This document shows positions 47,614 to 58,204 of a stretch of 64,000 bases of DNA, one piece after another. The first letter of the stretch is position 1, and the number at the start of each line of letters is the position of its first letter. The position numbers and the translations under genes are program-made. Under the pieces are notes generated by a model that saw only the letters and a list, made by a program, of their open reading frames with translations, searched no databases and was not told where the DNA came from. The stretch is from Hypoxylon rubiginosum. Lineage: Eukaryota; Ascomycota; Sordariomycetes; Xylariales; Hypoxylaceae. The stretch lies in the NCBI GenBank assembly GCA_902806565.1, contig CADCXA010000033.1, forward strand, positions 310,001 through 374,000, written 5' to 3'.

Positions 47614-48192
47614 TTTACCGCGGTTCATAATGCAATTCCATCGTCGACAAGGGCCAGGTGGTTACTTGGTTACTTGGTACTCGAGATACGATGGCTTGAT
47701 TCGACTTGGGCACTTTTGCCTCTTGTAGTTGTAGTTGGCAGAGAGTTCGAGAGATCGAGGGTTCGACGTTTCTTTCGCTGTTCGTTTCTTGTATCTCGTA
47801 TTCTTAAAATTGGGGGAAGAATGGTCGACTTCAACTTTCAAAACTGTCCTGTGTCTTTTTCTTGGCTCCTTCTAGCTGCACACGCTTAACACGCTTTACG
47901 CTTTGCAGGTAAAATGGCAAGGGACGGTCTGCGGACCCTTGCAAGTTCCAATTCCACGTCGCTGGCCTTATCCTTATCGATATTAAGACTAGAGTGATTT
48001 ACGCCTAGTGCCGGACCCCAGAAAGCGGTCAAGGCTGGCAATTTCTAATCGCAAGAAGGGAAAAAAAAAAAAAAAAAAAGTTATTGGCCCCTCTAAAGCT
48101 TTGGTTTACTGCCTACTGTCGATACTTGGTTGGTAGAATTAAAAAATTCAACACACAACAAGAAGGCAAGCGATTCAACCCGAGTCGCAACA
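47614..48192. promoter_or_regulatory. Divergent promoter, PIG-U / NOP7
   Basis: A 579-bp head-to-head stretch. It includes a 19-A homopolymer at 48061-48079 about 115 bp before the NOP7 ATG, a nucleosome-excluding type of element common in fungal promoters. Confidence 0.55.
48061..48079 (+). repeat. Poly-A tract (19 A)
   Basis: A poly(dA:dT) run in the promoter of NOP7. Such tracts often keep nucleosomes off constitutive fungal promoters; that role is inferred here. Confidence 0.85.
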
Positions 48193-50298
48193 ATGGGCAG
48201 AATAAAGAAGAAGGGCGAGGCTGGAAATGCCAAAAACTACATTACCCGGACACAAGCTGTGAAGAAACTACAGATCAGTCTTCCCGACTTTCGAAAGCTA
48301 TGCATCTGGAAAGGGTAAGGAATTGCTTTGTGACTTTGCTATTTTGCGACTACGCAGCTCTTCTCCGAGTTGCACCAATTGACTACATGCTAACGTAAAA
48401 TCTAGTATCTTCCCGAGAGAACCTAGAAGCAGGAAGAAGGCCTCCAAGAGTGCCACCGCCTCGACTACCTTTTACTACGCCAAGGACATCCAATACCTTT
48501 TGCACGAACCCTTATTACAGAAGTTCAGAGAGCAAAAGGCTCTTGAGAAGAAGATATCTAGGGCGCTAGGTCGTGGAGACGTCGGCGATGCGAGCCGACT
48601 CGAAAAGAACTCTTCGAAACCTGAGAAGACGGGTAAACCGCGATATACCCTCGATCATGTCATCCGAGAGCGGTATCCGACCTTTGTCGATGCCCTCCGT
48701 GATCTTGACGACTGCCTCTCTATGCTTTTCCTCTTCGCCAACCTCCCGTCTACATCTACCGTCCCTGCTAAGATGATTGCGCGATGCGAACGACTTTGCC
48801 TCGAGTTCCAACATTACCTGATCGTCTCCCAAAGCTTGCGCAAGTCTTTCCTCTCTATCAAGGGTATCTACTACCAGGCGAGTATTCAAGGCGAAGATAT
48901 TCTATGGCTTGCTCCCTACAAGTTCAACCAGAGGGTTGTAGGAGACGTGGACTTCAGGATCATGGGCACATTCGTGGAATTCTACATGACTCTTTTGGGT
49001 TTCATTAACTTCCGACTATACACATCTGTTGGGTTGAAGTACCCGCCCAAGTTCGACCAGGCTATGGATGACGAGGCCGGCGAGCTTGGCGCTTTCAAGC
49101 TCGAGGGTAACCTCTTAACTAGTTCAGAGGAAACCCCGGCTCAATTAACAAGTGGCGAGACGGAAGCGGGACCAGACCCGAAAACACAGGCTGAAGTGAA
49201 CAAGCTCATCCGACAGATGAGAGAGACGGAAGTTGACGGAGATCGCATCGAAACCGAAGCGGACGAGGATGAGCCGACCGATGGGATCGATAAGTTCGAG
49301 CCCGCTGCGCCGGGTGGTGATGTTCTACCCCAGCCCAGCCATTCAGGAAGCGATCCCGAGTCTCTTTTTGCGAACTGCACATTTTATCTGTCTCGTGAAG
49401 CACCAAGACAGCCACTAGAGTTCATTATTCGTGCTTTCGGCTGCAAGCGTATCGGATGGGATGCTACGTTGGGTGAAGGCGCATACACCACTAACGAGCG
49501 CGACCCATCTATCACACATCAAATCGTCGATCGTCCGGTAATACAGGCCGCTATGCAAGAAGATGGCGATGGCGAAGACAACCAGACAGCTCAGAAACTT
49601 GCGGCAAACCAGAGGATGCCGGGCCGAATCTACGTGCAACCGCAGTGGGTTTGGGATAGTATCAACGACGGGGAAATGAAACGACCAGACCTTTACGCCC
49701 CCGGTACTCAATTGCCGCCACATTTGAGTCCATTCGTGCAAAGCACGCAGGGAGCGTACGACCCGACAATGCCGTTGGAAGACCAACAAACTGAGGGTGA
49801 AGCATTAGAGGATAGCGAAGAAGAAGTGGATGAAGATGAAGAGGAGGCGGACGACAGCCTTGCCGTGAAGAGGATAGAAGGCGCAGCTGATGGCATGGAT
49901 ATTGCCCGGTCTGACGATGAAGAGGATGAAGACGGCGATAACGATTCATTCGGAGGCTTCTCAGAGAACGAGAAAGCTGCGGACGAGTCGGAAGATGACG
50001 AGCAGGCTGCTGAGTTACAGTACCAACGGGAACTTGAAGCGGAGTTGACGGGCAAACCAATTAAACAAACGCCTCTAATCCCCAAACTAAAGCCAAGGCG
50101 GAAGCGAAAAAGCGCCTGGCCAAGCAAGCCAAGGAAGAGGCGGAAGATATTGAAAGGGCAAAGGGAATGCTTAGCAAGAAGAAGAGAAGACTCTTTGAGC
50201 AGATGCAGTATACCAACAATAAGAAGAGTGCAGAGGACCAGAAGCTCAGGGCGAAGAGGAGAAAACTTGAGAAGCAGAAAGCTAGCACGAAGGCGTAG
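48193..50298 (+). CDS. NOP7: Pescadillo/NOP7 ribosome biogenesis factor, 1-nt frame break
   Basis: The scaffold of the PeBoW/NOP7-ERB1-YTM1 complex for 60S subunit maturation in the nucleolus. Exon 1 (48193-48314) joins in phase 2 to exon 2 (48406-50298). The N-terminal pescadillo domain is clear: [38 protein letters not shown], then [25 protein letters not shown] and the [19 protein letters not shown] block. The BRCT domain spans about 370-480 ([22 protein letters not shown] ... [13 protein letters not shown]), followed by a long acidic stretch. The first frame then runs into non-homologous basic sequence, while the conserved Lys/Glu-rich C-terminus (KAKAEAKKR ... [15 protein letters not shown]) reads in another frame to TAG at 50296-50298. 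A single missing base in 50055-50085, near an AAAC run, restores about 671 aa. Sequence error is most likely for this essential family. Confidence 0.92.
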
Positions 50299-50629
50299 GT
50301 GTAGGGCATTACATAAATTAGACGTGTTGATAATAAACACCAAACTATTTTCTTCGCGTGATGGTAAAATCTACATGAATTTCTAACATACCTAAATTAA
50401 ATGTGAATAGCGGCGTGCTGTGCATCTGTGTTGTGTAGTTCCCACCAATTAGTGGAAATTTTTGTAGCTTCGGGGGTTCTGTTAAGTGTAACTTTTCACA
50501 AGTTTACCTCTAGCCCTTCTTCATCTTCAATTAGTAGAACTTATATTTTCCACCTCTTTGCCAGCCCTTGCTCCCTCGAAACCAGACAGTCTAGGTACAT
50601 ACATGTATCTCTAATACATACCACTCAGC
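50299..50629. promoter_or_regulatory. Promoter of the Rrn9-domain gene
   Basis: A 331-bp gap between two plus-strand nucleolar genes. It contains the NOP7 3' end and a pyrimidine-rich leader before the ATG at 50630. No discrete site is assigned. Confidence 0.5.
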
Positions 50630-53016
50630 ATGGAGACCGCGGCAAACGACTCGGAATATTTACCCAGTCATGAATCGGAGGGCTCTTTTGACGAGAGCGA
50701 CTACGAAGAGGAAAATGAGCGACCTAATCGGTGGCGCGGTCCCAAGTCTACCTGGCGACATCTCAACAGCCAGGAAATCAACACGCTGACTGCGCTCAAG
50801 GAGATTCGTGACAGGGATCTGTCGGTGCATCTGTACAACGCATTTGCGCTGAAGCGAAGGTACAAGAGGGTGCAGAATGGAGGAGTTTCGGACGGCCCAG
50901 TGCCTGATGAGGTGGGATTGAAGATTGAGATATATGGATGTTTAATTGATTTAGAAGCTGACTTGAAGAATAAGGATATCAACGCCTTGACAGGCGAGCT
51001 CGTCCAGCCCGACGACTGGCTGCCGCAACGATCATGGACCGCTTGGCCTATGCGCGTAGATAAGGTCCCACCACCTGACGATCCTGCGAGATTGGGCATG
51101 TATAATCCTGATGAAAAGTTCACATTCAGAAAACCCACCCGTGAGATGCCGAGCACGGCCTTGGAGGAGATCATTAGTGCTGAGATTCTGAAGTCGGCCA
51201 AAGAGAAATTCAACGCTAGACCATGGGTTCAGCCGAGTACATCTGACGAGGAAGCAGACACGGACTTGGAGGGAGTCACCGAAGATGAAATTTCGGATGG
51301 AGTAACCGTGAAATCTCCACTAAGTACTAAGAGTAAGAAGTCGAGATCTAGATCACGGTCGAGGCCCAGGTCCGTCAAACCTGAGCTTATAAGCGAGGAC
51401 GAAAAGATGGGTGATTCTGACGAGCATCCTGAAGACGGGTCTCGCGAAGAATCGTATAAGAAACGGCGCTTCAAGCCGATAGTCTCCACAGACGACGATC
51501 TATCATACAATCTCTTGCGTCCTTCCGTACGGCACATATTAACTAAACTAGACACAACACTTACCATCCTACACAATGCGCGAGAAGCGACGGTCAACTG
51601 TTATTCCGACTCGGGAGACTCCGAATCAGATGCGTCTATGCTAAATGCATCCTCACGAAGATCATCATCCGGACGGGGGCGGCAAACTCCAACCACTAGA
51701 AGCAGGAAGCCAAGCAGGAAGCCGGGCAGGCCGCTTGGATCCGTATCTCGCCTTCAGTCTCGTCGCCGGTCGGTATCGCAGACACCACCGGCACAAGAGC
51801 TCCCAGACGAGAACCAAGAGGGAAAAGCCCGCGGGAAAGGCAGACCGAAAAAGACATACCCACGCCTTGAGGGAGAAACAGACCAAGAATACGCATTCCG
51901 GGTCGCGCGACTACAAAAGAAGCCGCTCCCCGTCTTCTCTAACGCAGAACCGGATTCGGAGCAGGAACCTAGCGCGGCGGTAGACTCGGAATCAGGAAAA
52001 GAAAGCGGCAACTCGGGAGACGGGGAAGAAACGGAAGGGCCCAGTCGCGGGAGGGTGAGGAAACGCAAGAGAGTCGCAGCAGTGACAAAGAATCATCATC
52101 GTTCTCTATCCGCGGCTTCTTCCGCTTCCATGGGGAGTAAGAGGGGAGCCCGGATGCAGACCCGGGTCGGTCTGCGGGACTGGAGGGACGTGCTGGGCGC
52201 GGCGGCACTAGCTGGGTTCCCGGCCGCCGCCGTCGACCGCGCGGCGAGGCGGTGCGCTGACCTGTTCGGCCAGAGCATGACGCTGCACACGCTGATCGAG
52301 GGACCCGCGGCGGCCGCCGGGAGAAAGACTCCGCTTAGAGGAACTACGTACGTGCCGGGGATGCCGCGACCGCCGCTTCTAGAAGAGGACGAGGAAGAAG
52401 AAGACGAACAGCAGCTCCCCGCGCGGGCAACACGTACGCCGAGCGTAGCCCCCAGCGCGACGCCGCCGCCGCCGCCGCCGGGAGACGAGACGGCGGGCCC
52501 GTCCGAGACGACGACGCGCCCTCGCTCTCGAAGCGTGTCGCGGCCGCGCAGCAGGTCCGGGTCCGGGTCCGGTCCGGGCTCCTTCCTGTGCTCGTTCCAC
52601 GACTGCCCGCGGTCCGCGGACGGGAAGGGGTTCACGCGGCGGCGCAACCTGGTGCGGCACCTGAAGCTGGTGCACGGGGCGGACGCCGTTCCGAGGGCGG
52701 AGGAGGAGGAGGTGGCAGTGGTGGTGGTGAAGGAGGGGACGACCAGTCGGTGGCGTCGGCTATGGCGATGATGCCGGACGAGGTCGACAGCGAGGACGAG
52801 ATGTACGGCGCCGTGCACGTCGACTGGTTCCTGCGGCCCGTCAAGCTGCAGAAGGGGTGGCGCGGCGCCGACGCGGAAGAACATAAGACGCGGAGGGTTA
52901 GTTACGGTCGCGGGCGCGGGCGCGGGCGCGCTGGGAGCAGGGCGAGGGGGAGTGAGAAAGGTGGTGCTACTGATGATGATGGGGATGTTAGGATGGGTGA
53001 TGACGATGATGATTAG
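50630..53016 (+). CDS. Rrn9-domain Pol I factor with C2H2 finger, 1-nt frame break
   Basis: A fungal protein with the Rrn9 domain, named after the yeast upstream activating factor subunit that recruits RNA polymerase I to rDNA. The domain lies near residues 30-155: RPNRWRGPKSTWRHLNSQEI, LTALKEIRDRDLSVHLYNAFALKRR, then WTAWPMRVDKVPPP. The middle is disordered with Ser/Arg repeats and acidic stretches. A C2H2 zinc finger (FLCSFHDCPRS ... FTRRRNLVRHLKLVHG) sits near 640-680. The first frame ends at 52771, just after the finger. A conserved-looking tail (DEVDSEDEMYGAVHVDWFLRPVKLQKGWRGAD, then RG repeats and an acidic end) reads in another frame to 53016. One missing base between 52685 and 52740, most simply in the TTCCGAGG stretch, gives about 795 aa. 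Single exon. Confidence 0.82.
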
Positions 53017-53241
53017 ATGTTGTTAGAACAAGGTGTTGCATTAATGATATGAGACTGACTACCAACTTGTGATTTTCGTGATGTATGAATTCATGATTCC
53101 AATTTTGTTCTCCTTTGCATCCCTTCTCGTACCCACCATTTTCGTAACGTCGTCAAACCTTTCAACTCCCCTCTCGCGGGCACAACGCACCCCTCATTTC
53201 CCCCTTATCTCTCATCCTCACCCCCCCTAAACAGCTTATGA

Positions 53242-54372
53242 TTACGACTCCATCTTCGCCTTCAGCGCGAACTGCCTCTCCACCTCGTCCGCGAAATCCC
53301 CCAGCGTGTCGAACCGCCACCCGAACGCCACCCGGTCCCGCAGCGCCCGGTAGTCGCCGCCCATCCCCTTCCCGTCCTCGCGGTCGCCGCCCCGCGAGAT
53401 CCACACGCTCGGCAGCCCGATCTGCTTGGCCGGCACGTGGTCCGCCGTCACTACAACAATGGGGAGTCAGTACGTATTTAAAATGATTCTTCAGGCCGGA
53501 TAGTTATTTGAGTCTTGAAATGTGTCTCGGGAGTAAATTACCTATTCCTACACGTATTTAGGAATATTTACTCCCGAAACTGGCTGAAAAGGGGAGGAAG
53601 GAAAAAAAAAAAGAAACTCCTGGTGTTACATACGGCTGCGCGCGACGTGCAGAAGCTCCCCCTTCTCCCAGTCCACGCCCCTACCATCCATCTCCCTGAG
53701 CCGCGCAAACAAGTACTCAAAGTTTTGCCGCTCCGGCTTGTAGCTGCCGATATCCTGAGCCGTGCACACGAGCGCGAAGCGCGCCGGCGCCAGCTGCTTG
53801 TCGACGGTGGCCGCGATGTTGCGGTTATCAACGTTCGACAAGATAGCCAACTTATACCGCCTCTCCAGCTTCTGCAGGGCGGCCACGGTATCGGGGAACG
53901 GGGGCCCAGGTGCCGGGCGCGTTGCCGAAGGGCTCGGCGATGCTGTCGGAGAGCCCGGGGAGGCCGAGGTCCTCGCGCGCGAACTTGGTGATGGACTCGG
54001 CGAGGAGCTCGTTGTACGGGAGCGACGGGTGCGACCGCTCGAGCGCGTTCTGGACGTCGTGCAGCTTCTGCATGGCGGCGACGGGCGGGTCCGCGTTTAG
54101 GGGGTGCGAGGGCGGCAGCTGCGAGGTCAGCAGGCGGACCGCGGACTGGAAGCCTGTCTCCCAGTCGATGAGGGTGCCGTAGCAGTCGAAGCTGGAAAAG
54201 GGGGAAGAAAAGAGGGGTGGGTGTCAGCTTGTGTAACCTTTTTATGTATGAAAGAGAGAGAGGCGTTGGGTGTGTGGGATGGATGATGGATGGATGATGC
54301 TACGGGACTGGTCATCTCTCACCTTAGAGCTTTGAAGCCGGTCAGATCGGGGTATTTCTCTTCGGGTGCCAT
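53242..54372 (-). CDS. Type II haloacid dehalogenase-like hydrolase, 1-nt frame break
   Basis: A HAD-superfamily enzyme of the (S)-2-haloacid dehalogenase type, using an Asp nucleophile to release halide or act on small acids or phosphates; the true substrate is unknown. Exons read 54372-54323, 54191-53634 and 53450-53242. Motif I is SFDCYGTLIDWE (about residues 17-28), motif II LAILSNVDN, with the conserved Lys in QDIGSYKPERQNF and a C-terminal LTADHVPAKQIGLPSVWISRGG block where motif IV normally falls. Between FGNAPGTWAP and the conserved PDTVAALQKLERR the frame changes near 53900-53910, in a GGG/CCCCC stretch, and behaves as one extra base; corrected length is about 271 aa, normal for the family. 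The third intron boundary uses GTATGT and holds a T12-like tract. Cytosolic; not linked to its neighbours by pathway. Confidence 0.85.
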
Positions 54373-55126
54373 GTTTGCCCCCTTCTTTGCTTTTCCAATG
54401 TAACTGTCGAAATGAAGTCTGGACTGGTATTGGTGATTCGGAAAAGTTTAGTCTCTTATTGCTTGAATTGATTCTTCTTTCTAAACTCGGTCGTTTCCCA
54501 TTTCCAATTCCTTCTTCCTCGAAGGTTTTTACTTGCGTCATTCCGCCTTTATGTAGCTTCTATGTACCCCGGAAATTACATCACCTGAGACCTCTAGTGA
54601 GTTTAGGGGTAGCTAATTACCGTAAAAGGCGAACACCCCTCATGACTGGACTCAACCCTCTTTTTTTGAGGCTAGGTTATTTTTGTGATGTTGTGCTTCA
54701 GAATTGCGGAGGAGCGGCGAATCATAATACACGGGAGCTGCATAATGGCGGATGCGTTTTACGACAAGGGCGCAATTGACTTCCGGGAAGCGGATGATGG
54801 GGAGCACGGCGGTGGATCGAAAGGTTGATATCTCCGAAGTGAGGAGATGAGGAGACTGGCAAAAACTGTAGGGAACTCCCGAGTCAAACTGATAGATATT
54901 TGCGTAAATATATTATGTTATGCAAGGGAGAAGATCAGAGTGAGAATGTTAATAGAATGTCACGTAATAGAAATCAAGATAGACCTGGTTAATTGCGCAA
55001 TAAGCATTGAAGTCCTCGTAAAGCAACCCTTGAGGCCACTATCTGTGCTTGCTGTCACGAAATCATGACTCAAGTTGTTACGAGGTACTCTCTCTTACCT
55101 ACCTCTTTCAGTCACCGAGTCAAAAG
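54373..55126. other. Intergenic, no gene seen
   Basis: A 754-bp gap between two minus-strand genes: the promoter of the dehalogenase-like gene on the left and the 3' flank of the esterase on the right. No supported ORF; the longest frame (54366-54779, plus strand) has no family features. Confidence 0.5.
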
Positions 55127-56583
55127 TCACGACTTCTGCTCCAGTAGCCACTTCACGCCCTTCAAAGTATCCTCGACGAACTCGCGGCTCCTGTCCAGCT
55201 GCGGCCAGTTGGTCCAGAAATAATGACCGAACCCCTTATACAAGTCCAATCTTGTCTCGACGCCGGCCTCCTCCCTTAACACCCTCTCGTAGATCAGGCC
55301 CTCGTCCCGCAGCGGGTCGAGCCCGCAGACCTGGAAGTAGGCGGGCGGCAGCCCGCGGTGGCCGTCCGGCCCCGCGCCGTACAGGAAGGGCACGAAGCGG
55401 GGGTCGAGCCAGGACGCGCCGAGGCTGCCGTGCATGTGGGCGGCGAACTCGGCGCCGACGCGGATCTTCAGGACGGGGTCCGCGCTCGTCGTCACGTCCG
55501 GGTGCGACCGGTACTCCGCCCGGTACCTAGGCGAGATCAGAGCCGGCGGCTTGAAGCACATGACGGCGGGCACGCAGAGGTACTGCCCCGTCAGCGGCGG
55601 GTTTAGTCCCTCGTCCCGCGCTATATGCGCGAGCACTGCTGCGATGTTGCCCCCGGCCGACCCGCCGCCGACGATGAAGCCGCGCGATGACGGGTCTGCG
55701 CCTAGGGACGTTGCGTTTTGCGCTGCCTGGATTGAGGGAAAAAGGGTATACGTAAGTACCTAGGCATGTTCCTTACAGGCAGGTAAAGAAGAAGGGATAT
55801 ACAAGCACACACGTACCCATTTTAGCGCATCCCAGCTATCGTCAATCCATGTTGGGAATGGGTGCTCTGGTGCCAGTCTATTGGTAGGTACTTTTGGTTA
55901 GTAGTCCATAATAGCAGAGTTGAAAACGAGTATCCACCCGGGTACCGAACTATCAAAGTTGCTTTTTCGGTCGTCCGGACATTATGCAATGTACTCACCG
56001 ATACTCGACATTAACACAGACGGCCCCGAGATCGCGGCTGAAGAGCCGGCAGTTGGTCTCCTCGTCGGTCGCGTCGCCCATCGACCACCCGCCCTCGTGG
56101 TACATGACGACCAGCGGGCTCCCCCCGGCCGGCTTGCGGACGGGGCGGTAGATGCGGACGGGGGATTCTCGGCGCCGTCGCGCGTCGGGATCGTGCGCTC
56201 CTCCTCGCGCACCTGCTCCGGGATCGGCCCGGGGACGTAGCGGAGATGGTGCTTCTCGCGGAGGGTGGCGGCCCGGTGGGCGCGGAGGGCCGAGTGCGGG
56301 TCGTCTCCGTAGTACGGGTCCGTGGGAAGCATGTCCCGGATCGGGTAGCGGGCTAGGGCCTGTGACTCGCATTTGGTTATCTGCGCTGTCCCATTTTATG
56401 TGCAGGTAGTGTTGGTGTTGGTATTGGCATGTTTCTATTTCAGGTGATCACCGTGATATATCACATATATCACAAACTAGATAGAGCCATCAGAGGCAAG
56501 GGAGGGAACCGAATACTCACGTCTACCATGGCGGGGTCCATGACCCCATAAGATAGGAGCTCTTCCTCCGTACGGGGCGGCAT
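55127..56583 (-). CDS. HSL-family alpha/beta-hydrolase, 4 exons, 1-nt frame break
   Basis: An esterase/lipase of the hormone-sensitive lipase family. Exons read 56583-56521, 56380-55999, 55877-55817 and 55726-55127. The oxyanion motif appears as YHEGGW (variant of HGGG), the nucleophile elbow as VGGGSAGGN, the acid as the D of GLDPLRDEG and the histidine as GFGHYF; all triad positions are present. The block RLAPEHPFPTWIDDSWDALKW spans two splices and is typical. No signal peptide is seen, so it is probably intracellular. In exon 2 the frame of RTIPTRDGAE must pass to ESPVRIYRPVRK near 56165-56170, next to a CCCCC run, and behaves as one missing base. With it the product is about 368 aa. Very high GC in the exons (many CCG/GCG codons) contrasts with the flanks. 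Confidence 0.85.
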
Positions 56584-58050
56584 ATCGTCGGTGCGGCGAT
56601 GTTACGAAAATCGATCTTAAACGCCCAACCAATTATGGTCACTAACTGAAATGCGAAAATAGCTTAGATCGCGATGTCGTCTACCAAACCTGTCGGTGCG
56701 CTGGGTAGAGACGGGCAAGAGGCAAACAATCATCAATGTCGGGAGGCATGCACAATGTCGTCAGCTGACAACTTTTTGGGGTTTACCCAAACTTCTAATT
56801 TGATGTGGGGTGGGTCTGAATAGCCTCAAAATCATCCTTGTATCCACTTAACTCTGAAAAAGTTGGGGGGAAGTCAAATCAAACGCCGATTAAGAAGTAT
56901 GTACATAGCAATCTTTGATAAGAGAACGAAAACAAACATGTACATGTAGTACAATCAAACCGTAGATGCTATTAGATCATTCCATTAGATCATTGCTGAC
57001 CACTAGGATAGCTGGCCCGGCCGCTTATTGGTAACTTGGGGGTACGCTGTTGACATTTATCAGATCTTCACCAGAGTTAGGAGTCATGTGTATCAAATCC
57101 CGCTCCAGCGGTTGCTAGACGGTGTTCGCTTCAAGAGCCCGAAACGATTTGCCGAACAGTCGCACGCTGCAGGTTACCCAACGAGGTACGTATATTAAAA
57201 TTACTACGGTTGGGCGTGTAAAAATGACAGGTAACAATTACAAGGTGACAAGGTCTTTTGTCACCATCGATACCTGTATCCTACTCAGTGTCCAAGATAA
57301 CATCTTTATCTTGGCGGTAGGACTGCCAGAGGGAGGCACGATAGCGCACGGTTCTCCGTCGTATTATTAGGAGTACGGTACGTGCAGTATGTGCCTTCGT
57401 AGATGTCGAATCTGTGTAAGACAGGTTATACGCATCAAATGACGCGAAATTCCCAGTGGAACTGCAACCCATGGAGATTGAACTCTCAAATACCACTCTA
57501 GCGATAGGCATGAGATCTCGAGTCACCAAGGCACCGAGTTACTGAACTAGACCTAACGGATATCATTGGTCAGGCGGTGGCTGCAGCCGAAGGGAAACTT
57601 GGCTTCCAAGCAGCTGACTGTCGTATCCTCGCACCCTCGCAACAAGGGCATCGCTCTTCAGCCTGCCAGGGGTCTGGCCAGTAGAACAAGAAAGCAGAGA
57701 AAGGGATTCCCTAAATCGGCAACCTGGCATCCTGGTCTTTTTCGGTACTGTTGTCGAAGAGCATCACGTGGGTCGGTCCGCAAGTAACCCCTGATGATCA
57801 GCGCTGCGTACAGAGAGCTGGCAGGCTGGCAAGCTGGGTGTTTCTGTAGGAAATCTGATTCGCCCTGGTAATGAAAGGGCACAAGCCATCTACGAAGGTA
57901 CATACGTCGTTGAATTTCATCCCGCAGATATGTACCCACCACCCGCGAGGTGTGTCAGATAGCTGGTTTGGGACAAAACCGGCGACCTCGGCTCGATAGG
58001 CTTAGAACCTCCCACGCGCAACATCGTCGTTTTCTACACCTGTTCGGATT
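56584..58050. other. Intergenic, no gene seen
   Basis: A 1.5-kb stretch starting with the esterase promoter. Reading frames here are under 100 codons and show no family blocks. The right end may contain further, unrecognisable remains of the phosphotransferase relic. Confidence 0.45.
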
Positions 58051-58204
58051 CAATATCACGTCGGAGCCTATATCGGCGAAATTGACTCGGGCTCGAACAT
58101 TTGATCATCGGCAACGCGTCCCAGGAAATCTTATATATGACGGAAATCCGAGATTGTGGCGGTCATTGATCGACTGGGACAGTGCAGATATATCTCATTC
58201 CTAA
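58051..58204 (+). pseudogene. Aminoglycoside-phosphotransferase-like relic
   Basis: A short remnant of an APH/choline-kinase-type protein. One frame reads QYHVGAYIGEIDSGSNI, a stretch common before the catalytic loop, then stops. The next part lies in another frame: HRQRVPGNLIYDGNPRLWRSLIDWDSADISHS. This matches the usual HGDxxPxNI...IIDWExA pattern, but the catalytic HGD reads HRQ. A stop follows where LGRLTG resumes. No longer gene can be assembled around it. Identification is by motif alone. Confidence 0.45.

Noticed and set aside
50055..50085. Programmed -1 frameshift in NOP7
   Set aside because: No X-XXY-YYZ heptamer in the zero frame at the site, no known case in this family, and similar one-base breaks in four neighbouring genes favour sequence error.
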